DNA from: Deltaproteobacteria bacterium SM23_61
Lineage (GTDB): Bacteria; Desulfobacterota; SM23-61
DNA: 48,380 nt
Assembly: GCA_001304105.1 (NCBI GenBank)
Contig: LJUR01000007.1
Span: 1 to 48,380, forward strand
Reading direction: 5' to 3'
The notes below the pieces were generated by a model. That model was not told the origin of the DNA, did not search any database, and worked only from the letters and a program-made list of their open reading frames with translations. Positions within the stretch are counted from its first letter, which is position 1; each line of letters begins with the position of its first letter. Both the position numbers and the translations under genes were made by a program. Below, one piece after another: positions 41,964 to 48,380 of the stretch.

Positions 41964-42440
41964 TCAACGCAGGTTTTCCGCCAGGAAGGTCCGGGTCCGG
42001 TGGAGGCGGGTGGCAATGAGGGCGGATAATTTCCTGAGAAACAGCAATCCGCAGGAGGGATGGCGGCGGAAAAATCTTTCCAGGTCTTTCCCCAAAATGG
42101 ATAGAACCCGGCTGTCTTCCAGAGCCTTGGCCGTTGCCGTGTATTCCTTGGGAGGAACGAGGGCCGACCAACCGAAGAGATCCCCCCGCTTCCGATGGAT
42201 TTCGACGATCAATTCCTTTTCTCCCCGGCGAAAAGAGACCGCTACGCTTCCCCGCAGGAGAATAAAGAGGCGCACGGCGCGCCTCTTTTCTTCCAGGAGG
42301 AGCGATCCCTGGGGATATAACTCCTCTTGAAAGAAGCGGGACACCTCCTTCAATCTCTCCGGAGGCATTCCCCGGAAATAGGGAGAACTACGAAGGGCTC
42401 CCAAAATTCCCGGAGTCGGGCGCGGAATGCTTCCCTTCAT
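41964..42440 (-). CDS. Cyclic-nucleotide-binding-domain protein (Crp-like, no HTH)
   Basis: 158 residues, a single cNMP-binding beta roll: LRSSPYFRGMPPERLKEVSR start, the glycine-rich turn in LRGSVAVSFRRGEKELIVEI, GDLFGWSALVPPKEYTATAKA in place of the canonical GE-x-A...RxAT phosphate-binding cassette (the Arg is replaced by Tyr/Thr), then a C-terminal helix. There is no DNA-binding domain, so it may be a sensor or adaptor. ATG 42440 has GGGAGGAG six bases upstream and overlaps the kinase gene by 53 bases. Confidence 0.8.
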   Translation of the reverse strand: MKGSIPRPTPGILGALRSSPYFRGMPPERLKEVSRFFQEELYPQGSLLLEEKRRAVRLFILLRGSVAVSFRRGEKELIVEIHRKRGDLFGWSALVPPKEYTATAKALEDSRVLSILGKDLERFFRRHPSCGLLFLRKLSALIATRLHRTRTFLAENLR

Positions 42441-43917
42441 GTCTCTCCTCCCAAAAGGGGTCCAGCGGAAGATAGACCCGGAATTTGGAACCCGACCCGG
42501 GCTGGCTCTCCACTTCCACCATTCCCAGGTGCGCTTCCACGATGCGCTTTACGATAGGAAGACCCAATCCCGTTCCGACGATTTTCCGGGTCTGGGCATT
42601 TTTTACCCGGTAGAACTTGTCGAAGATATGGGGCAGATCCTCGGGAGAGATCCCGATGCCATTGTCCTCCACCTGCACGCAAAGATAGCTTCCTTCGGGA
42701 CGGGCCTCCACCCTTACCCATCCTCCCTCCCCGGTGTACTTGATCGCATTGCTCAAAAGATTTAGGAAGACCTCCTCCATATTCCTCTGGTCCCCCATCA
42801 CCGGGGGGAGAGAGGGAGCCGCGGAGAGATGGAGAGTCAGGTTCTTGGCTTCCGCCTCTCCCTTGAGGATTTCAACGGCCTTCTCCAGGACTCCGGCGAT
42901 CGATAACCTTTCCCGGTACTGGATGACCACCCCAGCCTCGATCTTGGCCAGGTCCAGCAGGTCATTGATCAGGCAGATCAGGCCGCGGGTCCTCTCCTTG
43001 GCCCTGGCCATCATATCCCTCTGCCGTTCGTTGATATCTCCCAGAATCCCGGCCAGGATCACCGAAAGCTGCTGCTCCACCGAAGCAAGAGGAGCCCGAA
43101 GCTCATGGGAAACCATGGCCACGAAATCGGATTTCATCCGGTCCATGGCCTTCAGCAGGCCGATATCCCGCAGGACGGTCACCGCTCCCAGAATTTCCCC
43201 GTCTTCGCCGAGGACCGGAGCGGTGTGGGCCATGAGGGTGGTCTCCCCGATGGGGATCTCCTGGGATACGGCCGGGCTCTTTCCCCCGCAGACCTGGCCG
43301 ATCTTTTCGGCCCAGGCCTCCAGCCCATCCCGGCCCAGAGCCTCCCGGAGCGGCAGGCCCAAGTCGCCGGGCGCGGTCATCTTCAGCATCCGCATCGCCG
43401 CCGGGTTGTTCAAGACCACCTGGCCTTCGTGGTCCGTGACCAGCACTCCGTCCACCATGCAGTGGATGATGGTCTTGATCCTGCTCTTCTCCCCGGCGAT
43501 CTCCCGCAACCCCCTCTCCCTCTCCTTCCGCAGTCCCGCCGCCTCCATTTCCAGGGCCCTCTTCTCCAGGGCCCGGTGAACGACCAGACGCAGCTGGTCG
43601 GGGGTGAAGGGTTTGGGGATAAAATCGTAGGCTCCCGCTTTCATGGCTTCCACCGCCGATTCCACGGTGGCATATCCGGTGATCACCACCACCATGAGCC
43701 CCGGATGATTCTCGCGTACCCGTTGCAGGACCTCCATTCCGCTCAGCCCGGGCATCTTCAAATCCAGAAGGAGAAGGTCGCAGGGCCCGTCCTGAAGCAG
43801 GTTCAGCCCTTCTTCTCCGCTTCCCGCCTCCCGGACCTCATACCCCAGCTTGCCCAGGATCCGCAAGCAGCCGTCGCGGATGATCCTTTCGTCGTCCACC
43901 ACCAGGATGCTGGCCAT
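42388..43917 (-). CDS. Hybrid sensor histidine kinase with N-terminal receiver
   Basis: 509 residues. Order: receiver domain (ILVVDDE; phospho-acceptor D52 in LLDLKMPG), a coiled linker (about 118-145), a PAS domain (VDGVLVTDHEGQVVLNNPAA, about 153-250), HisKA with H271 in MVSHELRAPLAS, and HATPase (NLLSNAIKYT, VEDNGIGI, GTGLGLPIV). There is no membrane segment, so it is a cytosolic sensor. It lies 31 bases after the response regulator gene. ATG 43917 is preferred to an ATG nine codons upstream. Confidence 0.9.
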   Translation of the reverse strand: MASILVVDDERIIRDGCLRILGKLGYEVREAGSGEEGLNLLQDGPCDLLLLDLKMPGLSGMEVLQRVRENHPGLMVVVITGYATVESAVEAMKAGAYDFIPKPFTPDQLRLVVHRALEKRALEMEAAGLRKERERGLREIAGEKSRIKTIIHCMVDGVLVTDHEGQVVLNNPAAMRMLKMTAPGDLGLPLREALGRDGLEAWAEKIGQVCGGKSPAVSQEIPIGETTLMAHTAPVLGEDGEILGAVTVLRDIGLLKAMDRMKSDFVAMVSHELRAPLASVEQQLSVILAGILGDINERQRDMMARAKERTRGLICLINDLLDLAKIEAGVVIQYRERLSIAGVLEKAVEILKGEAEAKNLTLHLSAAPSLPPVMGDQRNMEEVFLNLLSNAIKYTGEGGWVRVEARPEGSYLCVQVEDNGIGISPEDLPHIFDKFYRVKNAQTRKIVGTGLGLPIVKRIVEAHLGMVEVESQPGSGSKFRVYLPLDPFWEERHEGKHSAPDSGNFGSPS

Positions 43918-43948
43918 GGCCGCACGCTCCCTGGGAAACGCCATTGCT

Positions 43949-44338
43949 TCAGCCCGAAATCAGCGCTTCCACCCGGCGCACCAGTTCGGAAGGTTCCACC
44001 GGCTTGTCGATGTAGTCATCCGCCTCGGTCCTCAGGCCCATATCGATGGTGTACAGGGTGTGGGGAACCGCCTGCATGACCGCGGTCAGAAGAAGGATGG
44101 GAATCTTGCACAAATTCGGGTCACGCTTTAATTCGCTGCAAACCGCGTACCCGTCGGGCGGGGGCATCATGACATCCAGGATGATAACCCGGGGACTCTC
44201 CTTCCGGGCCTTCTCCAGCCCCTCCTTTCCATCATAGGCAACAATCACCTCGTAGGGCTTGGTCTCCAGGATGGCCTTGGTCGCCTCGACGAAGTCGGGG
44301 TCATCATCCACAAGGAGTACCCTCGGTTGAAGAGCCAT
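43949..44338 (-). CDS. Single-domain response regulator
   Basis: 129 residues: a receiver domain only, with the acidic pair in LLVDDDPDF, D55 as phospho-acceptor (VIILDVMMP) and the Lys in YIDKPVEP. No output domain. AAGGAGG lies seven bases before ATG. It probably acts with the kinase encoded next, as a CheY/Spo0F-like relay. Confidence 0.9.
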   Translation of the reverse strand: MALQPRVLLVDDDPDFVEATKAILETKPYEVIVAYDGKEGLEKARKESPRVIILDVMMPPPDGYAVCSELKRDPNLCKIPILLLTAVMQAVPHTLYTIDMGLRTEADDYIDKPVEPSELVRRVEALISG

Positions 44339-44396
44339 AGCTCTGCCTCCTTTCTATCCTCATTCCCTAGATTCGGACCCGCTTGGCGATTACTCC

Positions 44397-45317
44397 TCAA
44401 AGCCGGGCAGCGTCCAGAATGGCGGGAATCCTTTTTCCCCACCCGGCGGGGATCAGGTGGGCCCCCGGGCATAGATTTCTGACCTGCCGGAGGGTCCGCC
44501 CGCAAAGACTCACCGCGACCTGGACCCGGTCCGCGGCCTGGCTGAGCTCGTCGATCATGTCTTCCGGAACGGCCATTTCGGGCATATTCTTATTGATAAA
44601 ACGGGCCATGGACACGGACTTCAGGGGCATAACCCCGGCCAGCAGGGGAACCCCCAGCCCGGAAGCCCGTTTGAGGAAACGTTCGAACCTCGCCAGGTCG
44701 AAGACCGGCTGGGTCTGGAAGAACCTAGCCCCGGCGGCGATTTTTTTCTCCATCTTCATCAGCTGCAAATCCAGGGCCGCTTCCGACCCGGGCACGGGGC
44801 TCACCGTGCCCCCGACGAAAAAATCCGGAGATCCATGAAGGGGGTTGCCCATCATATCCTTTCCCTCCCTCATCCCCCGGACGGCTCGCAGGAGCTGCAC
44901 CGAATCCAGGTCGAACACCGGTTTGGTCTGGGGATGATCGCCCAGGGAAGCGTAATCGCCGGTGACCACCACCAGGTTGCGGATTCCCAGGGCGGCCGCC
45001 CCCAAAAGCTCTGCCTGCAAGGCCATCCGGCTGCGGTCGCGGCAGCTGAGATAGAGAAGGGTCTCCCAACCGTGATCCTGAAGGAGATGGGCCAGGGCCA
45101 GCGCGCTCATGACCATGACCGAACCTTTTCCATCGGTAACCGCCACCGCGTCCACCCGCCCCTTCAGGGTTTGCGCTTCCGCGATCCGTTCGGCGGCGTC
45201 CGTTCCTTTGGGGGGGGAGATCTCACAGGTCAGGGTGAATTTCCCCTGCGCCAGCCTCTGCTGAAACCTCATTCCCCCATCCGGCTTTTGGGCTTCCACC
45301 GTCTGGGCCGGGTTCAT
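44397..45317 (-). CDS. metF: Methylenetetrahydrofolate reductase paralogue 1
   Basis: 306-residue TIM-barrel flavoprotein of the MetF family. It carries the catalytic-type Glu in LTCEISPPKG, VVTGDYASLGDHP (flavin contact) and FFQTQPVFD. Reduces methylene-THF to methyl-THF, or the reverse, in the methyl branch of the Wood-Ljungdahl pathway. ATG 45317 follows AAGGTAAGG; the frame is open for 77 more codons without family sequence. A related but clearly different MetF is encoded 145 bases upstream, so the two may have separate or joint functions. Confidence 0.85.
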   Translation of the reverse strand: MNPAQTVEAQKPDGGMRFQQRLAQGKFTLTCEISPPKGTDAAERIAEAQTLKGRVDAVAVTDGKGSVMVMSALALAHLLQDHGWETLLYLSCRDRSRMALQAELLGAAALGIRNLVVVTGDYASLGDHPQTKPVFDLDSVQLLRAVRGMREGKDMMGNPLHGSPDFFVGGTVSPVPGSEAALDLQLMKMEKKIAAGARFFQTQPVFDLARFERFLKRASGLGVPLLAGVMPLKSVSMARFINKNMPEMAVPEDMIDELSQAADRVQVAVSLCGRTLRQVRNLCPGAHLIPAGWGKRIPAILDAARL

Positions 45318-45462
45318 CCTTACCTTTCTCTCCGCTGTCACTTTGGAGCCCCTCCGGAATGGAGGCAGCATCTTGCCCGCGTCCGTCGGTTCGGCAAATT
45401 TCTTTAAGGCCCCGAGTCCTGCCCGGGGCTGATCCTCCTTCCCGCGATCCTGCCTCAGCGCC

Positions 45463-46359
45463 TCAGGCCGGGGCCCCAAGGCCTCCCTCCTGGAGGATTT
45501 GGGGAACCACTTCCTCCCGACCGATGGCCATGATGTGTACCCCGTCACATATCTTTTCCTCTCGGAGGGTCCGGATCATGCGCCCGGCGATCTCGATTCC
45601 TTTGGCCAGGGCCTGCCCTTTGGGTGCGCCGGCCAGCTCTTCGATGAGGGAGGGGGGAACGAAGATGCCGGGGACGTTCTCCGCCATGTATTTGGCCATC
45701 CGAGCCGACGTGAGAAGGACAATCCCGGCCAGGATCTTTGCCGGAAAGCGGCGGGCGTAGTCCATGAAGCGCCGGAAGTTTTCCAGGTCGTAGATGGCCT
45801 GGGTTTGGAAAAACTCTGCCCCGCATTCGACTTTCTTTTCGAATTTCATCAACTGGGGTTCCAGGGGCCGGGCCTCGGGAGTGACGATGGCCCCCGCGCA
45901 GAATTCCACCCCTCCATCCAGGGCGTTTCCTCCCATGTCCTTCCCGGATTCCAGGAGGCGGATGGCTTTCAGGAGCTGGGCGGAATCCAGGTCGAAGACC
46001 GATTTGGCCGTCTTATGGTCTCCCACCGTGATGGCATCCCCGGTCAGGCAGAGGACGTTACGGATTCCCCGGGTGGAGGCGAAGAGCAGGTCGCTCTGCA
46101 GGGCCATCCGGTTTCGATCCCGGCAGGTCATCTGGAGGATGGGCTCCCCGCCATTCTCCTTCACCAGGATCGCCCCCCCCAGGGAGGGGAATCGCATGAC
46201 CGAGCTCTGATTGTCGGTCACGTTCAGGGCATGAACCCGGTCCTTGAGGAGTCCGATGTGGTGGATCATCTTGGACAGCTCGCACCCTTTGGGCGGGCCG
46301 ATCTCGCTGGTGACCACGAAGGCACCGGACTTCAGCACTTCCCTGAAACGCTGGGCCAT
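45463..46359 (-). CDS. metF: Methylenetetrahydrofolate reductase paralogue 2
   Basis: 298 residues, MetF family: VVTSEIGPPKG with the catalytic-type Glu, LCLTGDAITVGDHK, FFQTQAIYDLENF and the C-terminal ICDGVHIMAIG. ATG 46359 has GGGGAGGAAG upstream. It follows metV by 61 bases; MetV plus MetF is the acetogen-type methylene-THF reductase, which uses ferredoxin or NADH-linked partners rather than free NADPH. Confidence 0.88.
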   Translation of the reverse strand: MAQRFREVLKSGAFVVTSEIGPPKGCELSKMIHHIGLLKDRVHALNVTDNQSSVMRFPSLGGAILVKENGGEPILQMTCRDRNRMALQSDLLFASTRGIRNVLCLTGDAITVGDHKTAKSVFDLDSAQLLKAIRLLESGKDMGGNALDGGVEFCAGAIVTPEARPLEPQLMKFEKKVECGAEFFQTQAIYDLENFRRFMDYARRFPAKILAGIVLLTSARMAKYMAENVPGIFVPPSLIEELAGAPKGQALAKGIEIAGRMIRTLREEKICDGVHIMAIGREEVVPQILQEGGLGAPA

Positions 46360-46395
46360 CCGCTTCCTCCCCTTTGGGCGAAGAGCGAGGAGCTC

Positions 46396-46420
46396 TCTGC
46401 TCCATGCGCTATGCGTTTTC
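46396..46420. repeat. CTATGC-word fragment between metV and metF
   Basis: CTCTGCTCCATGCGCTATGC followed by GTTTTC, a short member of the family seen at 16952-16985 and 47136-47180. Confidence 0.5.
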
Positions 46421-47074
46421 TTATGGAATCTCCAATAAGATTTTCCCCGGCTTGGGCTCCACCTGATAGTTTTTGGCCGGCTGAAAGCGACGCATGGCGG
46501 AAAGCCGGCCTTCTTTCTTGAGCTTCTCGTAGATGAGCGTCCAGGCACAGTCCTTGTTCGGGTCCACTTCGCATTTCCCGTTGTTGGTCCCGCCGCAGGG
46601 GCCGTTGACCAGTCCCTTGTGGCAGGCGGTCACCGGACAGATTCCCCCCGTCTCTCCCAAGATGCATTCTCCGCACTGCGTGCAGACTTCCTGGAAGTGG
46701 CCGGTTCCCAATTCCTTTCCGATAAAGAGCGTGTCCAGGGCAGGAATCACCGGCAGGTCCGTGAAGCGGGAAAGGGTCTGCACTCCGAAGGCACAGGTTA
46801 GGATGAGCAGGGCCTGGGATTCCTTCATGGCCGGAAGGAAACGGCAAACCATCTCCTCGGTCAGGTTGTCGCAGGCCACGGGGATGACCTCGCTTCCGGT
46901 CACCACCTTCTGGGCTGCCTGCATCTTTTCCTTCATGGCCTCGACCTCGGCCACGCCCCCCGTGTGGGCCATGGTGGTACAGGTCCCGCAGCCCACGATA
47001 AAGACCCGCTCCATGCCTTCCAACAGCCTCAGGATCTCTTCGATGGACTTCTGTCTGGTGATCGATCGAATCAT
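46421..47074 (-). CDS. metV: Methylenetetrahydrofolate reductase Fe-S/zinc subunit
   Basis: 217 residues of the MetV family (methylene-THF reductase C-terminal-domain protein). A Cys-rich core holds CGTCTTMAHTGG, VACDN, LILTCAFG and the terminal cluster CTQCGECILGETGGICPVTA then C-x-KGLVNGPCGG, C and C, expected to bind Fe-S and/or zinc and to carry electrons to MetF. ATG 47074 follows GGAGG at eight bases. It sits between the GltD-like flavoprotein and metF genes. Confidence 0.88.
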   Translation of the reverse strand: MIRSITRQKSIEEILRLLEGMERVFIVGCGTCTTMAHTGGVAEVEAMKEKMQAAQKVVTGSEVIPVACDNLTEEMVCRFLPAMKESQALLILTCAFGVQTLSRFTDLPVIPALDTLFIGKELGTGHFQEVCTQCGECILGETGGICPVTACHKGLVNGPCGGTNNGKCEVDPNKDCAWTLIYEKLKKEGRLSAMRRFQPAKNYQVEPKPGKILLEIP

Positions 47075-47081
47075 ATCTCGT

Positions 47082-47181
47082 TCCTCCAAGCCAAGAGCAA
47101 GGAGCGGCGTAGGGGCAATTCATGAATTGCCCCTACTATTTGCTCTCCGCCCTATGCTCCATGCTCCCTGCTCCTTGCTAT
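47082..47181. repeat. AGCAAGGAGC-word repeat enclosing a 28-bp palindrome
   Basis: CCAAGAGCAAGGAGCGGC on the left (47089-47107) and TTGCTCTCCGCCCTATGCTC, CATGCTCCCTGCTCCTTGCT on the right (47140-47180) are inverted to each other. The palindrome at 47109-47136 lies between, the same arrangement as at 15216-15302 but with another word family. Confidence 0.75.
47109..47136. repeat. 28-bp perfect palindrome, copy 2
   Basis: Half-site GTAGGGGCAATTCA followed by its exact reverse complement. It differs from the copy at 15232-15259 by one base per arm (G to A and the matching C to T), so symmetry is preserved. Confidence 0.9.
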
Positions 47182-48380
47182 TTACCGGCTGAGGTCGCAC
47201 CGCAGGCAGCGCTTGGCCTCTTCCCGGGCCTTCTCTTCGGCAAACCCGCACTCGATCTCCTTGAAGGAAAGCCGGCGTTCCTCCGGGGGGAGAATGGTCA
47301 TCCGTTCCCGGCCCTTTTCCACCGGCGATTCCTCCAGGTCCAAAGGCCGGGTCTCGGCCATCAATTCCGCCCGGGCGTCGATGATTTCCACCGGCGTCCG
47401 GTCCCCCCGCAGGTATTTATCGATGGCCATGGCCCCTCGCCGGCCGGCGGCGATGGCCTGGATCACGTAGGTGGGCCCGGTTACAAAATCTCCGCCGGCA
47501 AAAATCCCCGGTACGTTGGTCGCCAGATTATTGGGGTTGACCACCAGGGTTTCCCAGCGGGTCCGTTCCAGCTTGCTGTCCGCTGGCAAAAAGGAGAGGT
47601 CTGGAGCCTGACCCACGGCCGGAATCACCGTGTCGGCATCGACAAAGACCTCTGTCCCGGGAAGCGGCATGGGTTTTCTCCTGCCGGTCTCGTCCATTTC
47701 GCCCAGCTCCATGCGGATGCACTCCAGTCCCCTGACTCGCCCGGCGTCGCGGATGATCCGGGTGGGACTGATCAAAAAATGCACTCGGACCCCTTCTTCC
47801 AGCGCTTCGTTGTACTCCACCTCGGTGACCTGCATCTCTTCCCGGGACCTGCGGTAGTAGACATCCACCTCCTCCGCCCCCAGCCGGAGGGCCGTCCGGG
47901 ATGAATCCAGCGCCGTGTTTCCCCCGCCGATCACCGCCACTCTTCTCCCCAGTCGGAATTTTCTCTCCATCTTCACGTCCCGCAGGAAGGACAAGCCGTA
48001 AAGCAACCCTTCGACTCCTTCTTCTTCTCCGGGAATCCCCACCCGCTGGCTCTTCTGGGTTCCGGCGGCGATGAAGACCGCCTCATATCCTTCCTTGAAT
48101 ATATCGTTGATGGAAAACTGGGTTCCGATGGGATGGTTGTAGCGGATCTCCACCCCCCGGCGGACGATGTATTCGATCTCCTTCTGGAGCATTTCCCTGG
48201 GCAGCCGGAAATCGGGGATGGCCACAGAAAGCATCCCCCCTCCTGCTCCCAGCGCTTCGAAGACCGTTACCGGGTAACCGAGGCGGGCCAGAAAAAAAGC
48301 GCAGGTCAGGCCTGCCGGCCCCGCCCCGATGACCGCTGCTTTTTGCGACCGGGTCCGGGGAAAGGGCTCCGGGGGAACGG
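47182..48380 (-). CDS. GltD-like FAD/NAD(P) oxidoreductase (5' end outside the window)
   Basis: About 399 residues in the window, open to the right edge. An FAD Rossmann motif AAVIGAGPAGLTCAFFLARL (48320-48260 region), GAGGGMLSVAIPDFRLP, an NAD(P)H Rossmann motif VAVIGGGNTALDSSRTALR and the terminal FAD motif GIFAGGDFVTGP are seen; the end CLRCDL is typical of glutamate-synthase small-subunit-like electron-transfer flavoproteins. An internal ATG at 48234 is not the true start. The upstream part, probably with ferredoxin-like clusters, is not visible. With MetV/MetF it likely delivers NAD(P)H electrons. Confidence 0.88.
   Translation of the reverse strand, partial: VPPEPFPRTRSQKAAVIGAGPAGLTCAFFLARLGYPVTVFEALGAGGGMLSVAIPDFRLPREMLQKEIEYIVRRGVEIRYNHPIGTQFSINDIFKEGYEAVFIAAGTQKSQRVGIPGEEEGVEGLLYGLSFLRDVKMERKFRLGRRVAVIGGGNTALDSSRTALRLGAEEVDVYYRRSREEMQVTEVEYNEALEEGVRVHFLISPTRIIRDAGRVRGLECIRMELGEMDETGRRKPMPLPGTEVFVDADTVIPAVGQAPDLSFLPADSKLERTRWETLVVNPNNLATNVPGIFAGGDFVTGPTYVIQAIAAGRRGAMAIDKYLRGDRTPVEIIDARAELMAETRPLDLEESPVEKGRERMTILPPEERRLSFKEIECGFAEEKAREEAKRCLRCDLSR

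Overview
The window reads as part of the chromosome of a high-GC, strictly anaerobic bacterium. The best match is a Desulfobacterota (former Deltaproteobacteria) syntroph or sulfate reducer. Evidence: a complete complex I with bifurcation-type electron-input subunits, a full Rnf complex, a MetV/MetF methylene-tetrahydrofolate reductase cluster and a B12-dependent acyl-CoA mutase all lie within 48 kb. The taxonomic call is an inference from gene content. There are no rRNA genes and I recognised no tRNA genes or CRISPR arrays.

Layout. (1) 1-904: a broken aldo/keto reductase gene (minus strand), cut by the window edge. (2) 1447-18464: a plus-strand operon for all 14 complex I subunits in the order nuoA-B-C-D, a DRTGG-domain gene, a histidine-kinase-type ATPase gene, nuoE, a thioredoxin-like [2Fe-2S] ferredoxin gene, nuoF, nuoG and nuoH-N. 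NuoF has the extra iron-sulfur domains of bifurcating hydrogenase/NADH (HydB/Bfu-type) subunits. (3) 18758-25004: a minus-strand group encoding the acyl-CoA mutase large and B12 subunits, a CaiB-family protein with the catalytic triad of alpha-methylacyl-CoA racemase, a stand-alone AsnC-type ligand-binding domain, a membrane-anchored EF-Tu domain II protein, an Fe-S aldo/keto reductase and a zinc-ribbon membrane protein. (4) 25133-26437: an insertion sequence whose transposase is split by a -1 shift at a run of nine A. (5) 26520-32996: a minus-strand Rnf operon in the order rnfG-E-A-B, flavodoxin, rnfC-D, apbE. (6) 33245-35936: trkA (3' part deleted) and trkH for K+ uptake. (7) 36119-41608: a PD-(D/E)XK-like protein, mreD, mrdA (PBP2), rodA and two ACT-type proteins. 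(8) 41964-48380 (minus): a GltD-like flavoprotein (cut by the window edge), metV, two different metF paralogues, a response regulator, a hybrid sensor kinase and a cyclic-nucleotide-binding-domain protein.

How the genes fit together. NADH, ferredoxin and quinone pools can be linked by the modified complex I and by Rnf (ferredoxin:NAD+ with ion pumping). The MetF/MetV/GltD-like cluster would connect NAD(P)H or ferredoxin to C1 metabolism (Wood-Ljungdahl methyl branch). The mutase/racemase pair would supply or consume branched dicarboxylic CoA esters such as methylmalonyl-CoA. This is the usual toolkit of an organism living close to the thermodynamic limit.

The most unusual part of the DNA is between the genes. 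Many spacers, including spacers inside operons, hold degenerate iterations of 8-12 base 'words' in several distinct families, often as inverted arms. Two spacers also carry a 28-bp perfect palindrome whose two copies differ by a compensated base change. Three genes (the first aldo/keto reductase, trkA and the transposase) are interrupted by small deletions or a one-base shift; these may be real decay or assembly errors.
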